Positions 54,737-64,000 of a stretch of 64,000 nucleotides of DNA are shown one piece after another. Positions within the stretch are counted from its first letter, which is position 1, and each line of letters opens with the position of its first letter. The position numbers and the translations under genes were made by a program. The stretch comes from Enchytraeus crypticus (Eukaryota; Annelida; Clitellata; Enchytraeida; Enchytraeidae): the NCBI GenBank assembly GCA_905160935.1, contig CAJHZI010000656.1, positions 463,001 to 527,000 on the forward strand, in the 5' to 3' direction. The notes beneath the pieces were generated by a model, which did no database searches, was not told where the DNA came from, and was given only the letters and a program-made list of their open reading frames with translations.

Positions 54737-55032
54737 CGTCATGGTGCACGAGGTGGCAACGTCCCGCAGTATCTATGACGTCATGGTGCACGAGGTGGCA
54801 GCGCCTCCCAGTATCTATGACGACATGGAGCACGAGGTGGCAACGCCCCGCAGTATCTATGACGACATGGAGCACGAAGTGGCAACGCCCCGCAGTATCT
54901 ATGACGTCATGGAGCACGAAGTGGCAACGCCCCGCAGTATCTATGACGTCATGGTGCACGAGGTGGCAACGCCCCGCAGTATCTATGACGACATGGTGCA
55001 CGGGGTGCCAACGCCCCGCAGTATCTATGATT
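54699..55032 (+). repeat. 42-bp minisatellite covering the MEGF8 stop codon, 8 copies
   Basis: Unit GCACGAGGTGGCAACGCCCC plus GCAGTATCTATGACGTCATG. The real reading frame stops in the first unit; the other frames stay open across the array because 42 is a multiple of 3. The rest is therefore 3' UTR unless a frameshift occurs. Confidence 0.95.
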
Positions 55033-55059
55033 TAGACATTTCAGTACTTGTTTAAATGT

Positions 55060-56040
55060 AATACTCACTTGTGTGTTAGATATGAAGCAGGTTAAAGCAC
55101 TGATTGATGCACTGATTGATGACCGAGTTCCCATGTAAGATCTTATTCAAGACAGGGTCATCTATTGCTATAGAGATACTATAACGTTTATTACTCTGAG
55201 GTTCTTACATTAGCGACTTCGTTGGGATTTAGACCATTGGTTTCTTGTTAAGAGGCAAGTGTGTTCACAACTCCTGCATTGACTCCATGCATTTATATGA
55301 TGTCTCATATCCGGAACGCTGCAATCAATCAATCAAAAAAAAGAAATTAACTTCCGGTTCCTCGCCATATGGCAATGTCAGGAACGTCTTAAACAAACTT
55401 TGAACCTACATACTCCAAAGCTCCAGAATAGGCCATAGATATATTGTACGTGTCATCAGAGGCAACTACGCATCAGCTGAAGAAAACAATTGAATACCAC
55501 CTCGGAAACCATATTTTCTCATAATAAAAATGCTACATTGTGGTTTATTAATGGCGTAGCTTTTGTGATGAAATGATGTGTTACATGTTATACCAATAGA
55601 TAAAAACTTTGGATTTATTTTTGAAGTAATTATAGTGCAGTGGCATAGTATCACTATGAGAATACGGGTGAGAGAAAAGAAAATGGGTTACTTTTTTGTA
55701 GTATTAAGAGAATACTATCAGAATTGCTTTAAACTTAATTAACTTATTTAAATATTATCATTTCTGAAAATAGTGAATCTTTGCTTATTGGTCTAATTCC
55801 CGTATGTTATTGTGATGTTAGTTTGTATTTTATTTATTAACTTATTTAATAACCAAAATTCATTGGCCTATATTTATATTAATTGGATATTATGTATACC
55901 ATCTTATATACTGTTGAATGATATTTGGATTGAACTCATACGCCACCATACGTTTGCCATCTTATTTAATATCAAGTGTTCATTGCACGTCTCTTTCTCC
56001 ACTAGGCTGATCGAATGGTTTAGCGTGTAATTTATTTGTC
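55060..56040. other. 3' flank of MEGF8, no second gene
   Basis: AT-rich. AATAAA at about 55523 could be a polyadenylation signal. A SINE 3' domain (TTCCGGTTCCTCGCCATATG) lies at 55345-55400 on the - strand. Confidence 0.45.
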
Positions 56041-56044
56041 AGAT

Positions 56045-56215
56045 AAGATGAAGCCTAAGCTCCAAAAATTGCTACAAAATTCCCTAAAGCGAATGGAAAA
56101 GTTTAATCCCGACCATAGTTAAACTGGGATTCAAAGGGAGATTATGATGACGACGATGCTAATGATGATGATGATGATGATGATGATTATGATGATGACG
56201 ATGATAAGATGAAGC
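56045..56215 (+). mobile_element. SINE-B 3' part with GAT tail
   Basis: CCAAAAATTGCTACAAAATT, CCCGACCATAGTTAAACTGG, then GATGATGATGATGATTATGA. Confidence 0.75.
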
Positions 56216-56324
56216 CACGGATTAAATTCTTAGCGGAATAGACCATTGATCTGACGCTACAGCGCAAGTGACACTAAATGTAAATTTACTGACTGTTCGT
56301 TAATATGCCGAGAACCCGTGTCGC

Positions 56325-56658
56325 ATAGTGTAAGTTGTGTAATGTACACTATGTGTAAGTTAGTGCACTATGCGTAAGTTAGTGCATTATGCTTACTATG
56401 TGTAAGTTAGTGCACTATGCGTAAGTTAGTGCACTATGCATACTATGTGTAAGTTATTGCACTATGCGTACTATGTGTAAGTTAGTGCACTATGCGTACT
56501 ATGTGTAAGTTAGTGCACTATGCATACTATGTGTAAGTTATTGCACTATGCGTACTATGTGTAAGTTAGTGCACTATGCATACTATGTGTAAGTTAGTGC
56601 ACTATGCGTACTATGTGTAAGTTAGTGCACTATGCATACTATGTGTAAGTTAGTGCAA
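56325..56658. repeat. Minisatellite of GTGCACTATGCGTACTATGT units
   Basis: Tandem 28-30 bp units mixing GTGCACTATGCGTA, CTATGTGTAAGTTA and CATACTATG variants, about 11-12 copies; intergenic. Confidence 0.93.
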
Positions 56659-57484
56659 CTTGGAGTACAGCTGAATGATAGGATAAGGCACATCTTGTGA
56701 AGGAATTTGTTATCTAAATATTTATAGATATTCAATAGCATTTTGTTTTTTGTTGTTGCCAAGATATTCTTGCTTTAAGTATAATGATACGTGTATGTTT
56801 CAGTTTTGCCATAGATATTTTGTAATCAATATTTTAGACATGTTAGTTTCGGCTTATTTTCCAAAGTGCTAGCACGTTTGCGTGCCAATCAAAAGACTAT
56901 GGGTTCTCACTTCCGTCAGATCATCACTGACACTTGTACATAAACTCGAAACAGTCTTTAAACTGCAGCCGCTTTTTAGTAGACGCCATATAATGTAATG
57001 TACGCTTTATAATGTAATGGCAATGATAGACTGTTTCCATGGAAGTATAGCGTTGTTGATTGATTGCTATAGTCAAAGAGATTGAAATCTCGTGTTAGGC
57101 AAATTCTGTTCTGTTGTTATCCACAGTTAAAAATCGGCTATACAGTTATTTCGGATAACATGATATTTAGTGTTATGCATAAATGAAATTATTTCTAAAC
57201 GTTTTCTTCGTATTTTCTAATCTTATTATTGATAACAGATTTTAATAATGCGACTTTACTGCAGGATCGTGTTAATTCATTTGTATAAAATTTATTTGCA
57301 TTTTATTGCGATGTTACTCTCATATGGGCTTCAGCCTGACATTTATATTTTGCTGTCATTAGATGCAGCATTCAGTTGAGTTCAGTATTTCAGCATATCT
57401 CTCAGTTATTCGGCTAATGGTGAAGTCAACTCAACTTTCTAGCCATGTACAGTTGTGGCATATGGATTGTTACCTAAATATTAA

Positions 57485-57600
57485 AAAAATTTCTGTGAAT
57501 CTTATGGAAGGAAGTGTAGTGAATTGAAAGAAAGTCGAAAACGTTGCATACCATGGACCTACACCTAGGTTGTTAATTGAAAGAGAGCATGAAACTACGG
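57485..57600 (+). mobile_element. LINE 3' end (family C), diverged
   Basis: GCATACCATGGACCTACACC and TTGAAAGAGAG keep the family's end. Confidence 0.5.
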
Positions 57601-57929
57601 AATAGTATAGAGAAGAAACTATACGTGTTTCGTAACCCATTGATGTGCTGTGTATCCTAAGTCTGTATCTATCTAAACTCTTTAGCACAGAATTTAGTTC
57701 TGTATCTGACTGTGTATCTGTAACTCATTTCTATTATCGTATACATGTATAAATATTGTATATAGTAGGTGAAACATTGTGATATCTTTTGTCTTCTGTA
57801 TCGGTAATTTTTTCTGAGTGAAATAGTAAATATATTGTACTTTTAGCATTGTACAGTATGTTTAACTATCTCACTTGTAGGCATGTATGTTGCGTCAATC
57901 AATCAGTCAAGAGCAATCTTTTATGTATC

Positions 57930-58060
57930 TCACATCGGTTTAACATCGGTTTCCTGCTCGGTAGCATGTCTGTGACGAGAAGAACTCTGGATTTGGACCC
58001 TGCACCTATTGATCCGCTGTTGAACAGCTTGCCAAAAAGCCACCGGCTCAGACTTCGCTG
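57930..58060 (-). mobile_element. SINE-A fragment, diverged
   Basis: CGGTTTCCTGCTCGGTAGCA, GATTTGGACCCTGCACCTAT, AAAGCCACCGGCTCA. Confidence 0.6.
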
Positions 58061-58800
58061 TACCGGTTGAATAACCAAATACGTCCATCACGGTATGATT
58101 CATCTATTGATTCATATAACATAACAATGATGTCTAACGTACAATACATACGTACATACCATCGTTGTGCTTCGTTTGATTGGATACTGTTGTGGTGACT
58201 GCTTGAATATTGTATTATAATCATTAGAGGTAATTATGATTCTTTGATACAACTTGATGGTTATGTAACCTATTTCTGTGTACAACAGAGCCTTCAGTTG
58301 TGATACTTCTAGTTAGTCTATAAAAACTTTGACATTAATCTTAAATGTAGAATGAAGAAATGCCTAAAATGTCACTGAAATGCCTATAACGGTTCTATAA
58401 AAGACGATACGTAAGCCTAAGGAATATGTGATCAGCCTGCATGAAGGGTTTTAAGATAAAATTTCTAAAGTTTGCCATCTAGTTCTTGACTCTAATGTAA
58501 TGCCAAAAATCGCAAAATATAGTACTAACATAGTACTGGCTATTGCATTAACGTCTTATTTTGACATTTAATTACTTCGTTTTCTTTAAAGTAGAAAGCT
58601 GCATAATATAGTTATAATGTTATATATTAAGCCAATTTGATGCTCTTTTCCAGTAAATGTTTCTTTTTAAAATCGTGTATTGATATGAACTATTGATTGC
58701 TACATGTATAGGCCTATGGATTAGCTACATATCGTCTCTAGAAAGCCATTTTCATGATAATCTAATATCCCTGTAGTTTGTAATGCCTAAATATTAAATT
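58061..58800. other. Intergenic, no feature recognised
   Basis: AT-rich sequence without convincing frames or repeats. Confidence 0.55.
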
Positions 58801-58807
58801 GTAATCT

Positions 58808-58811
58808 CCCC

Positions 58812-58887
<76 letters not shown>

Positions 58888-59005
58888 GTAAGTGGCATGT
58901 TCAAGGTATGTATTTAATTAATACAAGTTAATTCTTTCACGAGGATTATTCTTTTCATACCTCATGTAACCTTTAGCATGGGAAAAAATGGCTTCTAAGG
59001 CAGAA
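58808..59005. mobile_element. Fold-back family F copy opening with a long (CT)n
   Basis: 78-bp CT run, then GTAAGTGGCATGTTCAAGGT and GCATGGGAAAAAATGGCTTC. Confidence 0.6.
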
Positions 59006-61000
59006 AAATGAAATACACGTTTTGAATTAACATCAGTATTTATGGGTCAAATGATTTCTAAAGTTTTGCATTAAAATATTATAAAACAATACTGATGCCA
59101 ATAAATAATTTCCTGTAACTTAACCTTAGTTGAAACTTGAAGTATACTTTTGTCGACTTTATCCGAATTTCTTTCTCTCTTACCTGTACGCTTAACAAAA
59201 TATGTATCTTGAATTATTTAGTGAAAAACATCATAGAATTTGTTTCTATAAACTGTAAATAATGTAATGTCATATTTTTTCGTTGATGAAGGGCGTGATT
59301 TTGCACATTCACTTTTAAACAACTCATTATTGCGCGAGATAAAACCTTAAAATTTATGCGGATATTTCCTTCACCTTTAGTGTCAAAACATATGGAATTG
59401 CGTCAATCGAAATTGACGTGCAGCTTTTACTTATACTCTTCCTGTTGACTGCTTGAAAGTCTGTATTGTACTGGCATTTCTTTTAAATTATATACTCGTT
59501 ATTATATAAATTCATATATGACTCATGTATAAAAAATTTATTCCTTGCGATGTATCCGAGGTTTTCAGAATAGATCAAAAGTATAAGCGTGCATGCCGTA
59601 GAAGTCGACCAATTAGTAGATGAAAAAGGCTAATGAAGGAGATGAAGAAATCATCTCTGAAGTCGATATTTTCCCTCTGCTAAAATGCCTCTATCAAAGA
59701 GTGGTAAAGACTGGCTTGCACGTTGTGATAAAGTTATAGATTTATTAGCTTGTCGTCGAGGCTGTGCTCAGTAGGGAGCAATAAGAAGACATTGATTGAT
59801 ATGTACCTTGAATCTGTAGTGCGGTAGAACACGAGACGTTCATTTGGAAGCTGCCTAAGATAATTAATTTACAGTATAAGGTTTAAATTATGATCGAGTG
59901 CTAATTAAAGTTTGCGTATAGAAGTTTAAGTTAAGCCAAATTTAACAAGAATATATACTAGCGTGTATTCTATTCTTCAAGGATTTGTAATACGATGGTG
60001 CGTATCGTAAGGCGTTCTTAGAAAGAAACGGGATTATGCAGTGTTGGCTCGTGTATTCATTAGCTTGTGTATTATTTAGGCTAATGTGTGCACTATGCTG
60101 TGACAAATTTGAGTTTGAGCAGCATAACTATAGGCCTACTGTTAAAACCGGTGAAGCATTTAAGCCGCTAGACAGTGCTGATGGTGTCTTTAATGATGTG
60201 TTACAAAAATAAAAAATAAATCTAATGTCACTCTAAATACTGGCGTGTGTATTTAATATGCCTTTCGGGTCTGCGTTTTGATTATCCAGGTTTGAGTTTG
60301 AAATAAGTATCATTTCTAACTTTGGACTTTTTCATTTAGCATTTCGCAGATTTTTGTGATTACTGGTTGGCAGTCGTGTCTCAATTTTATTGGAGATGCA
60401 GTTACAAGCCCTACTCCTTTCCTTATATTGCTGATTTGCTGCCGGATGGCAAAACCAGCATCATATTCAGACATTCTGATATCACCTTGTGGTATAAACT
60501 TATAGTTAGATGATCGAGTCGTATATGCTATCTCTTTTGTATTTACTAGTCATTTGCAATCTTTCTATTTGTAACTGAAATGAAATTAAAGAACTATATG
60601 ACAAAATTAAAGAATTAAGGAACTATATGGTGAGAACTATATCGAACTATCTGAATAAAGTGTCAATGTATAGTTTTCTTCTTTTCTACTTTTATACCGC
60701 TACAGTAATTGTCCTGTGAGCTGCAAGTAGATATTAGGCCTACCGGTAGTTAAACGATTGCTTTGCTTTATTTGAAATCATTGATTTCTTCGTCTATCAG
60801 TAAGGCACTGTAGTTTGTAAATATGTGTAAATTGTGTAAAATTACGTTGTGATCATTAAATCGTCTAAAACTTACTTTCAACTGACTGTATATTTTTAGT
60901 GGTATGGTTTCTGAAACACATTTTTAGAGAACCTACAGAACTTTATTCTATAGCTAATTAAAAAGCTATCAGTGGTTAACAAGCAGAGCCCGTGGCATGG
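59006..61000. other. Intergenic, mostly featureless
   Basis: A weak fold-back family F fragment is near 59730-59870. On the - strand a 45-codon frame (about 60487-60335, after ACCACAAG) could be a further exon but has no domain match. Confidence 0.4.
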
Positions 61001-61004
61001 TCTA

Positions 61005-61115
61005 TGCTGTTCCGAATTCGGGTCAATATGTGTAGAGTTCAAATCTTGGGCTCTCTCTCATCGTAGAAATCCTTTCGAGAGATGTCGAAACTGACGTTAA
61101 GTTCGGAATTTGATC
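61005..61115 (+). mobile_element. SINE-A copy, diverged
   Basis: AGAGCCCGTGGCATGGTCTA, GTAGAGTTCAAATCTTGGGC, AGAGATGTCGAAACTGACGT. Confidence 0.6.
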
Positions 61116-61318
61116 TTCTTTTGCTCTTCTAGTGCTTAACTGGCGAGATTCACTGCTCTTCAATATTTATTAAATTTTACAAATCAAGCTTAGATATCAT
61201 AGTTGGTTAGAGATTCGTGATGTAAAGTTCTCAATTATATCTTAAATCTATTCCTTATAGAGCTTGTTGCTACCAATCACTCTCAGAAGCCATCATGTAA
61301 AGGACGATAAGAATTGTC

Positions 61319-63187
61319 CTATGAACAAGATCCGCATAATCCTTCGGCTGATACTGTTGTTTGAGCGCCGCGAAATGCAGATAGTGTCACCTTGTCTTCT
61401 TGTCGTTTCGGACTGACAACCAGGCTTATTCCACTGGCTGTCTGAAGGCGGAACGTATTCAGCTTCTGATCGACAGTCTTCGGGTTCAATCCCCGGTAGC
61501 TTGGAGCCGGTGGCTCCTGCTCGGAGGTTATGTTGAAGCGATGCGCCGGGTCAGTGTAAGGTAGGGGTGTAGCGAAGCGAGAGTTTACCTGTTGCGAATA
61601 GTGCGTGTGTTTTATTTCAATTGGCGATAAATAAAAGTTGACATTTCTTCGCAAACAAAATGAAAGATTAATTAAAATGAGAGTCTAACTAAAAGTTAAA
61701 ATCTACTGAGTTTATTAGTATGTGATATTTCCAATTATTCATGAATCAGTGAATCAAATAATATTACAACCAACCAAGCAACTGCGGCCAAAAGTCTGGT
61801 TTGCAAGTGGGCTTGGTAACAGCTCTCACTATTTACATTCTTTTAGTCCATAGGGCGAAAAGTCTATTAAAAGAGGTCTTAGAAGGTAGAATGGAAAGAG
61901 AGACAGAGGCAGGCCGAGATTAGGTATGTTAGATGATTTAAAGAACAAACTCTTATGTGGAAATGAAGAGTAAAGCGGAAGGCAGAGAAGAGTCGATGCG
62001 TTATACCATGGACCTGCCATTAGGCGGTGCACTAAGAGAGGGAGAGTCAATAGGGCGGATGTAACCCACGATACTTTCCCCAAAGGCTCACAATATGTCA
62101 TCGTCTTTATTGGGACGTCTTGTTTGATTAAACGCCTAATTGAGTTCATTACAGCCGGTAATGAATTCAATTCAGTGGAAACTCAAATCAATTCAGTAGT
62201 ATCCGCCGAGCGATGAATCCCTGGTATCTAAAATTCTACAATTAGCTCCTAGCTACTAAAAGATAAACTGAGTCTTACATCATCGGTTACGATGCTGGGA
62301 GTAAAAATAAATTCAGAAATCTTTCCTGTCCGCCTTGAGATTAATAGGACCAAATTTTTAGTTAAATCAAACTTTAACTTTCACTTTAAATCTTTATAAA
62401 GAATTGGAAATCTACCTCAGAAGATATCGATTAACTATGGGATACTTTAAAGTTTGATAAACTCAACTCATTTCAGTTTATCAACTGGACTGAAGAGCTA
62501 TCGTGGTAGCGACCTATGACTACCTGAATATGTACATGTATACAGGATGTGGCATTTTATAATGCACTTAAGAATATAATAAATTATTAGTGCATGATGC
62601 ACATGTATTTACAAATAGCTGCTATATGTCAGATGACACAGTGCGACATTACGTATACTGTGTAAGTTTAACTGATTCTGTTTAAATTGACCTCCTTATA
62701 CAAGTACACTTGCCAAAACAATTACGCAAAGTTAGCCGTTATTCATGCTACTATGATTTCTTTAATTTGTAAGCTAATTTAAGCCTAATATAAGTATTTG
62801 ATTAGTTACATTAAGTATTATTGCATTTAGCAAAATTATAAAGAAGTTTAAAACTATTAATGAGATTTATACCGTCACTTTTTCTGCGTCCATAACGATG
62901 AATTCATTACCATAGGTAATCGTCAGTTTTTGAACATCAAGGTTGCCTGGGAACCGAATGTCGCCGGTCTGTTCTATGATGACGTAGATGGCAATTTTGT
63001 CTCCATGTACGCTATCCTGATATGACGTCAGAGTGTATTGTTTGGGCTCCAGCAAGGCTATGCGACTTCCATTAAACATGATCATCATCGGATCTCCATA
63101 TATAGTGCAGGTGCAGTGATCTGATACTTTTGTAACCAAGAGACAGAATAAACTCAGTGTAAAGGTTAACAAAAATATATAGACCAT
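61319..63187 (-). CDS. Small secreted von Willebrand factor type D domain protein (two exons)
   Basis: Exon 1 runs 63187-62873: ATG, a hydrophobic signal peptide (about residues 1-22), then CTCTIYGDPMMIMFNGSR, the vWD opening (C-x-GDP-h-x-x-F-x-G). It ends GACG|GTATAA, phase 0. Exon 2 runs 61588-61319 after acceptor CGCAACAG: VNSRFATPLPY, then ASGISLVVSP and EGLCGSC, the vWD closing signature GLCG. Translation reaches TAG three codons after GLCGS, giving 194 residues. A donor GTTCAT at 61326 could instead lead to further exons, so completeness is uncertain. The exon 2 sequence is richer in GC than its surroundings. Converges with MEGF8. Domain assignment is by motif; function unknown, but vWD domains often mediate assembly of extracellular proteins. 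Confidence 0.75.
61880..62050 (+). mobile_element. LINE 3' end (family C) with GA tail
   Basis: GGCAGGCCGAGATTAGGTAT encodes the GRPRLGM motif typical of LINE C-termini; ends TAGGCGGTGCACTAAGAGAG. It lies in the intron of the vWD gene. Confidence 0.75.
62055..62870. other. Rest of the vWD-gene intron
   Basis: No further exon or repeat recognised. Confidence 0.55.
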
Positions 63188-63203
63188 CCATGATGTAAAG
63201 ATT

Positions 63204-63285
63204 AATAATAATAATTATAATTATAATAATAAAGGTTGAACGTCCGTTTCCTCATCCAAAGACAATGTCAGGGATGTGATTAACA
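63204..63285 (-). mobile_element. SINE 3' domain with (ATT)n tail
   Basis: On the - strand: CCCTGACATTGTCTTTGGAT, GAGGAAACGGACGTTCAACC, then ATT repeats. It lies just upstream of the vWD gene's first exon. Confidence 0.65.
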
Positions 63286-63289
63286 TAAA

Positions 63290-63948
63290 TGTTTAAATAT
63301 CTAAGATACTAGAAGTGCAAAATTGATAAAATGCTATAGACCTAAGTTGTTATCTGGGGTGAGAGAAAATTGAAAAGAAAAACATATCTCAACATATATC
63401 ACGTCACAATTTTCAACATATATCACATCACAAAAATCTCAACATTACATCACATCACAATTTTCAATATGCAGTCGAATTATTTTTTTTAAATCGGAAA
63501 GTATCGCTGAACCTTGAATTGAAAGAAAATTGATTCGGACAACATGTTATATTTTATTTCTTTTTGTTTTACCTCAATATTTCGGCAATCAATCTGTCTA
63601 AAATGCAGAAGTTTAAGCAAAAAAGACATGCTCAATTATCTCACTACGTATGCACCACAATATCGAAGCCTATAAGGTTTATTTAGAAAGCCCGCTAAGC
63701 TTGATGTTCAACCTAGCAATGAAGCATTATATTAATGATATTACTCAAAATTTAAATTTATAAATTGAAATTTAATTTATATCTAATAGCAAATGATAAT
63801 AGTTGTTCTAGAAGAATTGTTACAAACTTTAATCTAACATCTAACATTTCTATATGGATTATTAATTTGTTCTACTTTATAAGAGATAAACCAATCTCGA
63901 TAAAACAATATTACGATCTTTCATTTAAACACACACATAGCCTACACA

Positions 63949-63950
<2 letters not shown>
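63290..63950. other. Intergenic right flank
   Basis: AT-rich with a short tandem around ATATATCACATCACAA (63390-63465). Could contain the vWD gene's promoter; no motif stands out. Confidence 0.45.

Positions 63951-63952
<2 letters not shown>

Positions 63953-64000
<48 letters not shown>
63953..64000. repeat. (TA)n microsatellite at window edge
   Basis: TA run to the last base. Confidence 0.96.

Noticed and set aside
54247-54615. 122-codon reverse frame and the repeat frames at 54672-55055
   Set aside because: Shadow of exon 36 and of the 42-bp array.
1-64000. Operons, ribosome binding sites, CRISPR arrays, phage or plasmid genes
   Set aside because: None seen; intron-split animal gene, so the DNA is eukaryotic. 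The direct repeats here lack the spacer pattern of CRISPR.

Overview
The window is nuclear DNA of an animal, most likely an invertebrate. It is AT-rich and full of microsatellites, SINEs, LINE fragments and cut-and-paste transposons, and its coding sequence is cut into short exons with GT-AG introns. I cannot name the species.

One gene fills positions 1-54736 on the + strand: an ortholog of MEGF8 (multiple EGF-like domains 8, the attractin-related transmembrane protein). I placed 36 exons by joining splice sites, phases and protein similarity. The exon lengths add up to 7671 nt, exactly 2557 codons with the stop, and every junction agrees in phase. The gene enters from the left edge already inside the first Kelch propeller. 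It continues through PSI modules, a calcium-binding-type EGF, laminin-type EGF modules, the second CUB domain, an EGF, the second Kelch propeller, more PSI, EGF and laminin-EGF modules, a conserved membrane-proximal domain, one transmembrane helix and a cytoplasmic tail with an MASRPF motif. In vertebrates MEGF8 uses that tail motif to recruit the ubiquitin ligase MGRN1 and dampen Hedgehog signalling by removing Smoothened from the surface.

The introns hold most of the mobile DNA: a CR1-like LINE with its reverse transcriptase cut out (intron 19), a second LINE relic (intron 28), a Tc1 element inside a TA microsatellite (intron 16), a 6.9-kb hAT-like element with a perfect 8-bp target duplication (intron 31), a 940-bp mariner/IS630-type element with about 180-bp terminal repeats (intron 34), and several SINE families (tRNA-derived, 5S-rRNA-derived, and one with a GAT tail).

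The most striking pattern is that several minisatellites in this gene are built from exon edges. At exons 6, 12, 18, 28 (both ends), 31, 35 and 36, a splice site plus the adjoining coding bases, or the end of the CDS, has been duplicated, in some cases many times. This leaves arrays of decoy splice sites next to the real ones, and copies usually become more diverged away from the exon.

After MEGF8 lies about 6.5 kb of intergenic repeats. A small convergent gene follows on the - strand (63187-61319), coding for a secreted protein with a von Willebrand factor type D domain. The right edge ends in a TA microsatellite.
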